A DNA stretch of 51,492 nucleotides from an uncultured Clostridia bacterium (GCA_934631025.1 CAKTXR010000017.1:1-51492), one strand, 5' to 3'. Numbered from the stretch's first letter, positions 16,102 to 25,374 are shown. Program-made: numbers and translations. Notes: a model not told the origin generated them from the letters alone.

Positions 16102-18462
16102 TTATTCAGCTTCGACGCTGGCTGAGCCGACGTGCAGCGCGGGGGAGCCGACGCTCACCGTCACCTTTCCGGGCGTGCTCGTGCGTACGATGGCGACGGC
16201 GCGTCCCTCAAAGGCGTGGCAGCGGGCGGAGGTGTACTGATCCTCGTTCTTCGGATCGCCGCTGAAGATGCCCATCAGCTCGCCGCCGTCCACCAGGCAG
16301 TTCAGCTCGCACTTCGCGTCGGGCACGCGGTCGCCGTGCTCGTCGACGACGGTAATGTCGAAATAGCACAGATCGCGGCGGTCGGCGGCGAAGCGCGTCT
16401 TTTCGGGCGCGACGGTCACGGCGTTCGGCTTGCCCACGGTGTGCAGCGAGGAACGGCCGCACTCAATGCCGTTTTTATAGGCGACGGCGGTCAGCTCGCC
16501 CTTCTCATAGGGAATATCCAGCGTGGCGATCGCCTTTTCCGGACGCGCGCGGCCGATTTCGCGGCCGTTGAGCAGGAAGGCGATTTCGTCCGCGTCGGTG
16601 TAAACGTCGGCCTTGACCGGTTTGCCCAGATACTTGTCGTCGAACGTCCAGGTGTCCAGCACGTCGTACCAGTGCCAGCCGGTGCCGGAGAAGCCCTCGC
16701 CGTAATGCTCGGGATGCGTGGTGAAAATGCGCGGCTCGGTGCCGCCGATCCACACGGCTTCGCGGAAATAGGACTGCGGACGGCGGTAGCCGCACAGGTC
16801 GAGATCGCCCTGATAGCAGGTGCGCCAGGGGTATTCGGCCAGGCTGATGCCCGGAATGAAGCCGTCGCGCGCCCACAGAGCGCGGCCCGTGCCCGCCTCG
16901 CCGAGATTGTCGTAGGCCGTCCATGTGAAATCGCCGATGACGTGATCGTTGTCCAGCACGGCGTGCCAGGAATCATAGAAGCGGACGGCGTGCGTCTCGC
17001 TGCCCCAGATGACGCGGTTCGGATAGAGCCTGTGATCGGGGGTGTAATGCTCGAACTGATAGTTGTAGCCCACGATGTCCAGCGGCGCCATGTAGCCCTC
17101 CGTCCAGTCCAGCCAACTGGTGTCCACGCCGCCCTGACCGATGTCGGGACGGCCCTTCAGGAAATCGTGCTTATAGTCCTCGGGATCGATCTCTTCGGGA
17201 TACGTCCACATGCCGCACACGCCGGAGGTGACGAAGCGGGTGGAATCATATTTGCGGATCTCGGCGCTCAGCTTTTCAGACCAGAGCGCGCCGTCCGAAT
17301 CGCCGTTGCGCTCGCCGATTTCGTTGCCGATGGAATAGCTGACCACGCAGGGGTGGTTGCGGTCGCGCAGCACCATGGCGGCGATGTCGCGCGCCCACCA
17401 GTCGGCGAACCAGAGATGGTAGTCCACGCCGGTTTTCTGCTCGCGCCACATGTCGAACGCCTCGTCCATGACCAGCATGCCGATGCGGTCGCACACCTCG
17501 AGCAGCGCCAGAGACGGCGGGTTGTGGGCGATGCGCACGGCGTTGAAGCCGGCCTTTTTGAGCAGCGTGAGCTTGCGCTCCTCGGCCGCCGGAAACGCCG
17601 CCGCGCCCAGCACGCCGTGATCGTGATGGATGCAGCCGCCGCGCATCTTCAGGGGCTTGCCGTTCAGCCGGAAGCCGTGAACCGCGTCGGCTTCGATGGT
17701 GCGGATGCCGAACGTCGTCTCCGCCTCGTCGGTCAGAACGCCGTCCGCGCAGATTTCGGTCTTGAGCGTGTAGAGCGCGGGGGAGTCAACGTCCCACAAC
17801 TGCGGATGATCGATTGAGAGCGTCAGCGCAAGCGGCACTTTTTCGCCGGCCTGAACGGAGAGCGCGCCCTGCGCCTGCGCGGCGGTCTGTCCATCCGGAG
17901 AGACGACCGCGGCTTTGACCGTCACGCCGGCGGCCCTGTCGGCGGTGATGGTATAGGCGGCTTTGACTGTGGCTCTTTCATCGGTGGCTTCGGGCGTTGT
18001 GATGAACAGATCGCGCGGCTCCACGCGCACGTCGCCGCCCGTCCAGAGGAACACGTCGCGGTAGACGCCCGCGCCGGAATACCAGCGGGTGGAGGGCTGG
18101 AGTCCCTTGGTGGAGACGACCAGCTTGTTGGTGCGGCCAAAGCGCGTCTTGTCGGTCAGATCGACCAGCACGGGCGCGTAGCCGTGCGGGTGCATGATCA
18201 GAACGTCCTCGTTGTACATGACCTCGGCGCACATATACGCGCCGTCCAGATCGAGGAGCATGTGCCGCTTTTCATCGCCGGGCGTGAGATACTTGACATA
18301 ATGGCCGTCTCCGCCGGGGAAGAAGCCGTTCGCCGCGCCGCCGGCCACATCCGCGCTGCGGGGCAGGGAGATCGTATAATCGTTGGGCAGATCGACGGGA
18401 ACATAGCCGTTCGTTCCGGGAGCCTTCAGGAGCCAGTCCTTCGAGATGCAGGTTTTTCTCAT
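16102..18462 (-). CDS. Glycoside hydrolase family 2 (beta-galactosidase-like)
   Basis: A 786-residue cytosolic glycosidase, probably a beta-galactosidase. An N-terminal sugar-binding jelly-roll (about 1-170, including P-S-T-R-W-Y-S-G-A-G-V-Y-R-D-V near 118) is followed by an immunoglobulin-like domain, then a TIM barrel from about 280. The barrel carries R-I-A-H-N-P-P near 316, the acid/base Glu in S-I-G-N-E-I-G-E near 381, and the nucleophile Glu in W-G-S-E-T near 484. C-terminal beta domains (from about 600) resemble the DUF4982 and third Ig-like domains of GH2 enzymes. No signal peptide. GAAAGGAC precedes the ATG. A promoter is visible at 18505-18533 and the serA terminator separates it from serCA, so it is an independent unit. 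Beta-glucuronidase or mannosidase are less likely. Confidence 0.85.
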   Translation of the reverse strand: MRKTCISKDWLLKAPGTNGYVPVDLPNDYTISLPRSADVAGGAANGFFPGGDGHYVKYLTPGDEKRHMLLDLDGAYMCAEVMYNEDVLIMHPHGYAPVLVDLTDKTRFGRTNKLVVSTKGLQPSTRWYSGAGVYRDVFLWTGGDVRVEPRDLFITTPEATDERATVKAAYTITADRAAGVTVKAAVVSPDGQTAAQAQGALSVQAGEKVPLALTLSIDHPQLWDVDSPALYTLKTEICADGVLTDEAETTFGIRTIEADAVHGFRLNGKPLKMRGGCIHHDHGVLGAAAFPAAEERKLTLLKKAGFNAVRIAHNPPSLALLEVCDRIGMLVMDEAFDMWREQKTGVDYHLWFADWWARDIAAMVLRDRNHPCVVSYSIGNEIGERNGDSDGALWSEKLSAEIRKYDSTRFVTSGVCGMWTYPEEIDPEDYKHDFLKGRPDIGQGGVDTSWLDWTEGYMAPLDIVGYNYQFEHYTPDHRLYPNRVIWGSETHAVRFYDSWHAVLDNDHVIGDFTWTAYDNLGEAGTGRALWARDGFIPGISLAEYPWRTCYQGDLDLCGYRRPQSYFREAVWIGGTEPRIFTTHPEHYGEGFSGTGWHWYDVLDTWTFDDKYLGKPVKADVYTDADEIAFLLNGREIGRARPEKAIATLDIPYEKGELTAVAYKNGIECGRSSLHTVGKPNAVTVAPEKTRFAADRRDLCYFDITVVDEHGDRVPDAKCELNCLVDGGELMGIFSGDPKNEDQYTSARCHAFEGRAVAIVRTSTPGKVTVSVGSPALHVGSASVEAE

Positions 18463-18504
18463 CGCTTGATCGTCCTTTCAATTCGTGAATGGGAAGTTGC
18501 TTTC

Positions 18505-18533
18505 ATTATGCACGATAACGGCTCATTTTGCAA
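18505..18533 (-). promoter_or_regulatory. Candidate promoter of GH2 gene
   Basis: Minus-strand TTGCAA (18533-18528), 17-bp spacer, CATAAT (18510-18505), about 40 bp before the GH2 start. I saw no catabolite-responsive (cre-like) palindrome beside it. Confidence 0.5.
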
Positions 18534-18578
18534 TGTATTTTTACATCTGTCGGCAAAAAAGGCTTGTCGAAAATAAAG

Positions 18579-18610
18579 AAAAAATCCGCGCCCCGAAGCC
18601 GGAACGCGGA
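18579..18610 (-). terminator. Intrinsic terminator of serC-serA
   Basis: Ten-bp stem (18610-18601 with 18594-18585; two G-U pairs), six-base loop, then TTTTTT at 18584-18579, just beyond the serA stop. Confidence 0.85.
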
Positions 18611-18624
18611 AAATGCGGTGCGGA

Positions 18625-19797
18625 TTACACGCGGGCGAAATAGCGCGCGCGGTAGACCGGCTCGAGCGCCTCGACGCGCCGGATGGTCTCCTCGGAAAGC
18701 GCGTCGTCCAGATCGAGCACGGTGTAGGCGAATTCGCCGCGGGATTTGTTGACCATGTTGTCGATGTTCACGCCCTGCTCGGCCAGCGCAGAGGTGATGC
18801 GGCCCACGGTGTTGGGCACGTTGGCGTGCATGACGGTGAGCCGGTAGCGGAAGGCGTCGGTCAGCGGGCAGGCGGGATAGTTGACTGAATTGACGATCGA
18901 GCCGGTTTCGAGATAGTCCTCCAGCTGGCGGCTGACCATATCCACGCAGTTGTCCTCGCTCTCGGGCGTGGACGCGCCCAGATGCGGAATGGCCACCACG
19001 CCGCGCTGGCCCAGCAGCTCGTCGCAGGGGAAGTCGGTCACATAGCGGCGGATTTTGCCGTCGGCGATGGCTGCGAGCAGATCGTCGTTGTTGACCAGCT
19101 CGCCGCGCGCCAGATTGAGCAGCGCCGCGCCGTCCTTCATTTTGGCGAACACGGCCGCGTTGAAGGAGCCGCGCGTAGAATCCATCAGCGGCACATGGAT
19201 GGAGAGATAATCGCACTGGGGCAGCATTTCGTCCTGATTGTCGACATGGACGATCTTGCGGGAGAGCTTCCAGGCGTTGGCGACGGAGATGTAGGGATCA
19301 TAGCCCAGCACGCGCATCTTGAGATCGGCCGCCGCGTTGGCCACCAGGCCGCCCACGCCGCCCAGGCCGATCACGCCCAGCGTCTTGCCCTTCAGCTCCG
19401 GGCCGACGAACTGGCTCTTGCCCTTTTCGACCAGCTTGGCGACCGCCGCGCCCTGTCCCTTGAGCGTTTTCGCCCATTCTATGCCGCCCACGATGTCGCG
19501 CGAGGCCAGCAGCAGCGCGGCGATGGCCAGCTCCTTGACGGCGTTGGCGTTCGCGCCCGGCGTGTTGAACACGACGACGCCGCGCCTGCCGTAATCCTCG
19601 ACGGGGATGTTGTTGTAGCCTGCGCCCGCGCGGCCCACGGCCAGCAGCTTCTCCGGCACGCGCAGATCATGCATGGCGGCGCTGCGCACGATGATCGCAT
19701 CGGGATTTTCAATGTCCTTGCCGACGGTGAATTTGTCCGCGGCGAGCACGTTTTTATAGACCGGAGAAATTTCGTTGAGCGTTTTGATATTAAACAT
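18625..19797 (-). CDS. serA: D-3-phosphoglycerate dehydrogenase
   Basis: A 390-residue cytosolic enzyme that oxidises 3-phosphoglycerate with NAD, the first step of serine synthesis. G-R-A-G-A-G-Y-N-N-I near 55, the Rossmann motif G-L-G-G-V-G-G near 145, the substrate/catalytic Arg in N-L-A-R-G-E-L near 230, and the catalytic His in I-P-H-L-G-A-S-T near 283 are all present. The last 75 residues form an ACT domain (H-A-N-V-P-N-T-V-G-R-I-T), the short serine-regulated form rather than the long one with an intervening domain. The start ATG overlaps the serC stop by eight bases (19790-19797) and its AAGGAG site lies within serC, so translation is coupled. Confidence 0.93.
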   Translation of the reverse strand: MFNIKTLNEISPVYKNVLAADKFTVGKDIENPDAIIVRSAAMHDLRVPEKLLAVGRAGAGYNNIPVEDYGRRGVVVFNTPGANANAVKELAIAALLLASRDIVGGIEWAKTLKGQGAAVAKLVEKGKSQFVGPELKGKTLGVIGLGGVGGLVANAAADLKMRVLGYDPYISVANAWKLSRKIVHVDNQDEMLPQCDYLSIHVPLMDSTRGSFNAAVFAKMKDGAALLNLARGELVNNDDLLAAIADGKIRRYVTDFPCDELLGQRGVVAIPHLGASTPESEDNCVDMVSRQLEDYLETGSIVNSVNYPACPLTDAFRYRLTVMHANVPNTVGRITSALAEQGVNIDNMVNKSRGEFAYTVLDLDDALSEETIRRVEALEPVYRARYFARV

Positions 19798-20869
19798 GGC
19801 TCTCAAACTCCTTCATGAATTCGACCAGCGCCTTTACGCCCTCGATGGGCATGGCGTTGTAGATGCTGGCGCGGATGCCGCCCACAAGGCGGTGTCCCTT
19901 CAGGTTGACCAGACCGTGCGCGGCGGCTTCCTTGACGAATTCCGCGTCGCGGTCGGGGCTGTCGGTGACGAATGTGACGTTCATGCGCGAGCGGGAGGCG
20001 GGATCGGCGGTGCCGCGGAAGAGACGGCTGTTGTCGATCGCGTCGTAGAGCAGCTGCGCCTTTTCGATGTTGACCGGCTCTATGCCCTCGACGCCGCCCT
20101 GCTTTTTGAGCCACTTCAGGCACAGGCCGCACATATAGATGGCGTAGGTCGGCGGGGTGTTGATCATCGAGTCGTTCTCGATCTGCTTCTGCCAGTCCAT
20201 GATCTTGGGCGTGATGGGCAGGCAATGGCCGGGCAGATCGCTGCGCATGATGAGCAGCGTCACGCCCGCCGGGCCGATGTTCTTCTGCGCGCCGGCATAG
20301 ATCACGCCGAAGCGGCTCACGTCGTATTTTTCGGAGAGGATGTTGGAGGACATATCGGCCACCAGCGGCACATTTCCGGTCTCGGGCAGAGTGGAATAGC
20401 GCGTGCCGAAGATGGTGTTGTTGGTGGTGATGTAGAAATAGTCGGCCTCGGGATCGAAGGTCTTTTCATCCCAGGCGGGGATGCGGACGTAGTTTTCCTC
20501 ACGCGAGGAGGCCACGCAGCGCGCCTTGCCGTACTTGTTCGCCTCGACCATCGCGCCGTGGGCGAAGTTGCCGCTGTCGATGTAGTCGGCGCGGCCTGAT
20601 CCGGTCATGAGGTTCATGGGAATGGCGGCAAACTGCTGCGTCGCGCCGCCCTGAAGCAGCAGCACGGAATAGTTGTCCGGGACGTGCATCAGCTCGCGCA
20701 CGAGGGAGACCGTTTCCTGATAGATGGGGAGGTACATCTTGGAACGGTGACTCATCTCCATGACCGACATGCCGGTGGAGCCGTAACAGCACATCTCTCG
20801 AGCGGCGGTCTCCAGGACTTCGAGGGGCATGGCGGCGGGGCCGGCGGCGAAATTATAAACGCGATCCAT
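19790..20869 (-). CDS. serC: Phosphoserine aminotransferase
   Basis: A 359-residue PLP enzyme that converts 3-phosphohydroxypyruvate and glutamate to phosphoserine and 2-oxoglutarate. Diagnostic segments: Y-N-F-A-A-G-P-A-A-M-P at the start, Q-G-G-A-T-Q-Q-F near 72, the PLP-binding Lys in Y-A-G-A-Q-K-N-I-G near 193, and the C-terminal R-A-S-I-Y-N-A-M near 340. AAGGAGG precedes ATG 20869. It is the first gene of serC-serA, led by a promoter at 20928-20956. A separate phosphoserine phosphatase is not in this window; the HAD domain encoded divergently from 21194 is of another HAD type. Confidence 0.95.
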   Translation of the reverse strand: MDRVYNFAAGPAAMPLEVLETAAREMCCYGSTGMSVMEMSHRSKMYLPIYQETVSLVRELMHVPDNYSVLLLQGGATQQFAAIPMNLMTGSGRADYIDSGNFAHGAMVEANKYGKARCVASSREENYVRIPAWDEKTFDPEADYFYITTNNTIFGTRYSTLPETGNVPLVADMSSNILSEKYDVSRFGVIYAGAQKNIGPAGVTLLIMRSDLPGHCLPITPKIMDWQKQIENDSMINTPPTYAIYMCGLCLKWLKKQGGVEGIEPVNIEKAQLLYDAIDNSRLFRGTADPASRSRMNVTFVTDSPDRDAEFVKEAAAHGLVNLKGHRLVGGIRASIYNAMPIEGVKALVEFMKEFESHV

Positions 20870-20927
20870 GACGAATCCTCCTTGAATATCACGGGCGATA
20901 TAGGCCGCCCGCAGAAAATATATCGCT

Positions 20928-20956
20928 ATTATAGCCCAGAGCGCCCTGCATTTCAA
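20928..20956 (-). promoter_or_regulatory. Sigma-A promoter of serC-serA
   Basis: Minus-strand TTGAAA (20956-20951), 17-bp spacer, TATAAT (20933-20928), about 55 bp upstream of the serC start. The remaining divergent region to 21088 shows nothing further that I can name. Confidence 0.8.
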
Positions 20957-21088
20957 GCGGTTTTCGGAACGTTTTCGTTCAAATCTGCATCTTTATTCAT
21001 ACTGAACTGCAAGTTAACACAAACGGCGCTTCCGGATATTGCCCGCATATTGCCAGCGCATTTTTCCCGATTATTCATATGCGGCCAC

Positions 21089-21117
21089 TTGAAAAAAACA
21101 CTGTGAGCGTATAAAAT
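21089..21117 (+). promoter_or_regulatory. Candidate promoter of HAD-Tmk operon
   Basis: TTGAAA at 21089-21094, 17-bp spacer, TAAAAT at 21112-21117, about 75 bp before the HAD-Tmk start. Confidence 0.6.
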
Positions 21118-21193
21118 AAGTATGTATGCCCGAGGCACGCAATCAGAAGCGCGGCGGGCAAACGCTGAAAACGAAATAGCGGAGGCAAAAGCC

Positions 21194-22477
21194 GTGAAAT
21201 ATGACGCTGTCATTTTTGATCTGGACGGAACGCTGACGGAATCGGAACCGGGGATCACAAAATCCGTCCAATATGCATTGGAGCAGATGAACAGGCCGCT
21301 GCTCGACGCGGCTGCGCTGCGCCGGTTTATCGGGCCGCCGCTGCGCGAATCGTTCATCGCCGTCGCGGGTATGGCGGAGGACGAGGCGGAGGAAGCCGTG
21401 CGCATCTACCGCGAGCGCTTTTCGACGGTGGGCTGGATGGAAAATTCGGTCTATCCCGGCATTGCGCCCCTCCTGCGCGCGCTCAAGGCGGGCGGGGCGT
21501 ATGTGGCGGTCGCCACCGGCAAGCCTGAGGTGTTTTCGAGGAAGATCATCGACTATTTCGGTCTTGCGCCGTATATCGACCGGCTCGAAGCGATCACATT
21601 GACCGATCATCACGCCGACAAGGTCGCGCTCGTGCGCCGCGCGCTGCCCGAGCGCTTTGAAAGGGCGTGCATGGTGGGCGACCGCGCGGGCGACATGGAG
21701 GGCGCCGTCGGCAACGGCATAGACGGAATCGGCGCGCTTTACGGCTACGGCACGCGCGAGGAGCTGGAAAACGCGGGCGCGCGCTTTATCGCTGGATCGG
21801 TGAATGAGCTGCGCGGCTTGCTGCTGGACGCGGGCGACGCGCCGAGGGGGCTGTTCGTCTCCTTCGAGGGTACGGACGGCTGCGGAAAGACCACGCAGCT
21901 CAGGCGCGCGGCGGACTGGCTGAGGGCGCGCGGCTACGAGGTCGTATCGACGCGCGAGCCGGGCGGCTGTCCGATCTCGGAGCGCATCCGCGAGATCATA
22001 CTCGACGTGAAATCAGCCGGCATGACCGCCGAATGCGAGGCGATGCTCTATGCCGCCTCCCGCGCGCAGCACGTCGGCGAGGTCATAAAGCCCGCCGTGA
22101 AGCGCGGCGCGATCGTGCTGTGCGACCGGTTCCTCGATTCCAGCCTGGTCTATCAGGGCGTGGGCCGGGGGCTGGGCATGGGCGCTGTGCGCGCGCTCAA
22201 CCGGCTCGGCGTGGACGGCTGCGAGCCGGATCTGACGCTGTTTTACGACGTCAGTCCCGAGCGCGCCATGCAGAGGCGACGCGCCGCCAGCGCGCCAGAC
22301 CGGCTGGAGCTGGAAGAGAAAGAGTTTTTTGAAGCGGTGTACGGCGCATATAGGGCGCTGGCCGCCGAGGATCCCGAACGCATTGCGGTGATCGACGCCG
22401 ACCGGCCGATCGACGCCGTAGAAACCGATACGCGCCGCTGTCTGGCCGAAACGCTGGACGGCTCCGTGCGCCGATAG
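21194..22477 (+). CDS. HAD phosphatase fused to thymidylate kinase
   Basis: A 427-residue two-enzyme protein. Residues 1 to about 210 are a PpaX/phosphoglycolate phosphatase-type HAD hydrolase: F-D-L-D-G-T near 8-13, the A-T-G-K-P motif II near 112, and G-D-R-A-G-D near 163. Residues from about 218 to the end are a complete dTMP kinase: P-loop F-E-G-T-D-G-C-G-K-T-T near 221, R-E-P-G-G near 255, D-R-F-L-D-S-S-L-V-Y-Q-G near 312, and a LID with arginines near 360. dTMP kinase makes dTDP for DNA synthesis; the HAD part could remove pyrophosphate or nucleotide phosphates. Start is GTG 21194 with GGAGG at 21181-21185. It is followed 12 bp later by the kinase-remnant membrane protein, forming an operon. 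No stop or frameshift separates the halves. Confidence 0.85.
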   Translation: MKYDAVIFDLDGTLTESEPGITKSVQYALEQMNRPLLDAAALRRFIGPPLRESFIAVAGMAEDEAEEAVRIYRERFSTVGWMENSVYPGIAPLLRALKAGGAYVAVATGKPEVFSRKIIDYFGLAPYIDRLEAITLTDHHADKVALVRRALPERFERACMVGDRAGDMEGAVGNGIDGIGALYGYGTREELENAGARFIAGSVNELRGLLLDAGDAPRGLFVSFEGTDGCGKTTQLRRAADWLRARGYEVVSTREPGGCPISERIREIILDVKSAGMTAECEAMLYAASRAQHVGEVIKPAVKRGAIVLCDRFLDSSLVYQGVGRGLGMGAVRALNRLGVDGCEPDLTLFYDVSPERAMQRRRAASAPDRLELEEKEFFEAVYGAYRALAAEDPERIAVIDADRPIDAVETDTRRCLAETLDGSVRR

Positions 22478-22489
22478 GAGGAAGTAAGA

Positions 22490-25321
22490 ATGGATACCGG
22501 CAGACTGTGTATGTTTTGCATGGAGGACAATGAAGGGCAGTCCATCTGCCCCCATTGCGGCAAGGACGCGAACGCGCCGCTGATCAAGAATCACTTAAAG
22601 CCCGGCGAGATCCTGGGCGGCCGCTTCCTGGTGGGGCGCGCCGTCGGTCAGGATGCGTCCGGCGTGGTCTATATCGTCTATGATCTGCGCAAGGAGCGCG
22701 CGCTGCGCATCCGCGAGTATATGCCGCGCGGCGTGGCCATGCGCGCCGAGGGCAGCAACGATCTGGTTCCGCTGCCCGGCATGGAGGGCGAGTTCGCCGC
22801 CGGCCTTGAGGAAACGCGCAAGAAGGCCGAATCGGCCGACGATCCCTCGAAGGCCATGGCCAATTTCGAGGAAAACGGCACACTCTACGTCGTGCTGCGC
22901 CGCAAGAAGGCCGCCGCGCCCGCCGCCGCCGTGCCGGAGAGCGCCGAAGCCGCCGCCGAAAGCGCCGAAGTCCCCGAAGGCGACGAACCCGAGCGCGAGG
23001 AAGAGGAAGCCGCCGAGGACGAAGAGGAAATCGAGGAAGAGGACGAGGACGACGGCGAGAAGAACAAAAAGCGCATCATCACCGTCAGCGTGGCGCTGGT
23101 CGTCGTGCTGGTGCTGATCGCCGCGGTCGTCATCATACTCACCCGCGGCGGCAGCGACGCCACCGTGAAGCCGAACGTGTCGAACGACCCGCTCAACGCA
23201 TGGTCCGCGCCCACCGAGACGCCGCTGCCCACCGCCGGCGCGACCGACGAATTCGGCAACATCGTCGCGCCCACGCAGGGCTGGCAGCAGCAGCCGGGCG
23301 GCGACACAATCAACAACAACGTCGCCACCAACACGCCCATTCCCGACGATTACGAGCCGGACTGGGCCAAGGACACCGACACGCCCGCGCCGACCGCCGT
23401 GCCGCTCACGCCTACGCCCGATCCCGACGCGACCGCTACGCCCGAGCCGCGCGTGACCATCGAGCCGACGCTCATCGACAAGAAGGCCGATAAGGCCCTC
23501 ATCAACGCGCTGCAGGCCCGCCTGATCGAGCTGGGCTGGCTGGACGTGGAAGCGCCCACCGGCAACTACGGCAACCAGACGAAGGACGCCGTGAAGGCCT
23601 TCCAGCAGGAGGTTCACGACCATTACGACAACACCGTCGGCGTGGACGGCATCGCCGGCAAGGCCACCATTGGCTGGCTGAACCGCGACGACGCGCCGCG
23701 CAAGGGCGGCGAGCAGCCCACGGCCACGCCCGAGCCGACCGCGACGGCTGCGCCGGAAGACACGGCCACCGCTGCGCCTGAGAACACGGCCACCGCCGCG
23801 CCCGAGAATACGGCTACCGCTGCGCCGGAAGATACCGCAACCGCTGTCCCCGAGGACACCGCCACGGCCGAGCCAACTGAACCGGCGGAGCCGACCGTGA
23901 CCATCGAGCCGACCCGCATCGACAAGAACGCCGACAGCGAGCTGATCACCGCGCTTCAGCAGCGTCTGATGCAGCTCAAGTGGCTCAATATCGACGCGCC
24001 GACCGGCGAATACGGCAAAAAGACCCGCGAGGCCGTGCGCGCCTTCCAGAAGTGCGTACACGACCGCTATGACGATTCCATTCAGGTGGACGGCATCGCG
24101 GGCGAGGCGACCATCGGCTGGATCAACCGCAGCGACGCGCCGTGGAATCCGGATGCGGACGGCATGCCCGATCTGCCCGAGACGCTGCCCACCAACACGC
24201 CCGCGCCGACCGACACGCCTGCGCCCACCAACACCCCCGCGCCGACCGACACGCCCGAACCGACTCAGGAGCCTACGCCCTCGCCCACGCCGTTTGCGCC
24301 GAGCGCCGAATTGACCGCGACCGTGCAGGCGCGCCTGATCGAGCTGGGCTGGCTGGATGCGTCCCAGAACACCGGCGTGTATGACAACGCCACCGCGCTG
24401 GCCGTCGCCGATTTCCAGCGCTATATGAACTCGATCAACACCGACATTACGCTGCCCGAGGACGGACAGGCCGACGACCTGACCGTGCAGTGGCTGAAGT
24501 GGAGCGGCGCGCCCACTCGCGCCCCCCTGAACACCACCCCTGCGCCTGAGGAGACCGCTACGCCCGAGCCGACCGTCGTCTACTCCGAGCAGATCGACGA
24601 GACCTCTGATGAGGACGCGATCATCTGGCTGCAAACCCGCCTGATCGAGCTGCAATGGCTCAAGGGCACGCCCAACGGCGTATACGATGCGAACACCCGC
24701 ACCGCCGTCTCGCTGCTGCAGGATTATCTGAATCAGCGCTATACGCTGACGCTGGACACCAGCGGCACGGCCAGCAGCGTGACCCTCAGCTATCTCAACA
24801 ACGAGTTCAACGAGCCGGTCAATCCCACGCCGGACAACGCGCCGACGCTCGACTTTACCGCGGACAATACCGTAAACCCTCCTGATGCGCCCGTCGAGGC
24901 GCCGACACAACAAATATCGACGGAAGAGCCGACCGGCGCGCCCGTAACTGATGTGCCGGCCGAGGAACCCACTGAAGAGCCTACTGAAGTACCGACCGAA
25001 GAGCCTACGCCCGAGCCGACGAAGGAACCGGCCGTATACGACGGCTCCGACGAGGAGACGGTGGTTTCGCTCAAGACGCGTCTGATCGCGCTGGGCTGGA
25101 TGGATGCTTCCACAGAAGCGACCGGCGAATACGACCAGATGCTGAAGGACGCGATTGAAGTGCTGCAAACCTGGCTTCAGACCAACTGGGACGAAGCGCT
25201 CTGGGGCGACGTTTCAAAGATACCCTCGGTGAACGGCGAGTATGTCGACTGGAAAACCATGAACGTCATCTATTCCGAAAATCCGCCCGTGAAGCCCGAC
25301 GACTATGTGCCGATGGGCTGA
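22490..25321 (+). CDS. Kinase N-lobe remnant-TM-peptidoglycan-binding repeat protein
   Basis: A 943-residue membrane protein. Residues 7-23 hold a zinc-ribbon pair (C-M-F-C and C-P-H-C). Residues 38-137 resemble only the N-lobe of a Ser/Thr kinase: G-G-R-F-L-V-G-R-A-V-G then Y-I-V-Y-D near 61, I-R-E-Y near 74 and F-E-E-N-G-T-L-Y-V-V near 126. The glycine loop is degenerate (G-Q-D-A-S-G), the lysine position reads Arg, and no catalytic or metal-binding loop follows. An Ala/Glu-rich acidic stretch (141-191) leads to a membrane span (195-218). Outside lie five peptidoglycan-binding-type repeats (about 322-398, 470-548, 605-672, 697-772, 850-925), the later ones diverged, joined by T-P-E-P/T-A-A-P linkers. 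AGGAGG at the start; it follows HAD-Tmk by 12 bp. Probably an envelope-attached pseudokinase-type sensor; that is inference. Confidence 0.75.
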   Translation: MDTGRLCMFCMEDNEGQSICPHCGKDANAPLIKNHLKPGEILGGRFLVGRAVGQDASGVVYIVYDLRKERALRIREYMPRGVAMRAEGSNDLVPLPGMEGEFAAGLEETRKKAESADDPSKAMANFEENGTLYVVLRRKKAAAPAAAVPESAEAAAESAEVPEGDEPEREEEEAAEDEEEIEEEDEDDGEKNKKRIITVSVALVVVLVLIAAVVIILTRGGSDATVKPNVSNDPLNAWSAPTETPLPTAGATDEFGNIVAPTQGWQQQPGGDTINNNVATNTPIPDDYEPDWAKDTDTPAPTAVPLTPTPDPDATATPEPRVTIEPTLIDKKADKALINALQARLIELGWLDVEAPTGNYGNQTKDAVKAFQQEVHDHYDNTVGVDGIAGKATIGWLNRDDAPRKGGEQPTATPEPTATAAPEDTATAAPENTATAAPENTATAAPEDTATAVPEDTATAEPTEPAEPTVTIEPTRIDKNADSELITALQQRLMQLKWLNIDAPTGEYGKKTREAVRAFQKCVHDRYDDSIQVDGIAGEATIGWINRSDAPWNPDADGMPDLPETLPTNTPAPTDTPAPTNTPAPTDTPEPTQEPTPSPTPFAPSAELTATVQARLIELGWLDASQNTGVYDNATALAVADFQRYMNSINTDITLPEDGQADDLTVQWLKWSGAPTRAPLNTTPAPEETATPEPTVVYSEQIDETSDEDAIIWLQTRLIELQWLKGTPNGVYDANTRTAVSLLQDYLNQRYTLTLDTSGTASSVTLSYLNNEFNEPVNPTPDNAPTLDFTADNTVNPPDAPVEAPTQQISTEEPTGAPVTDVPAEEPTEEPTEVPTEEPTPEPTKEPAVYDGSDEETVVSLKTRLIALGWMDASTEATGEYDQMLKDAIEVLQTWLQTNWDEALWGDVSKIPSVNGEYVDWKTMNVIYSENPPVKPDDYVPMG

Positions 25322-25340
25322 TCAGAGCCCGTTTTCATGG

Positions 25341-25374
25341 CGAGCCTCGCATGATTTCCTGCGAGGCTCGTCTT
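25341..25374 (+). terminator. Hairpin terminator after kinase-remnant gene
   Basis: Perfect 11-bp stem, 25341-25351 with 25360-25370, loop TGATTTCC, followed by the short T-rich TCTTAC. Confidence 0.65.

Noticed and set aside
22595..25168. Very long open frame (857 codons) antisense to the kinase-remnant gene
   Set aside because: High GC and biased codon use leave antisense frames open. No ribosome site, and the sense strand has clear domains and repeats.
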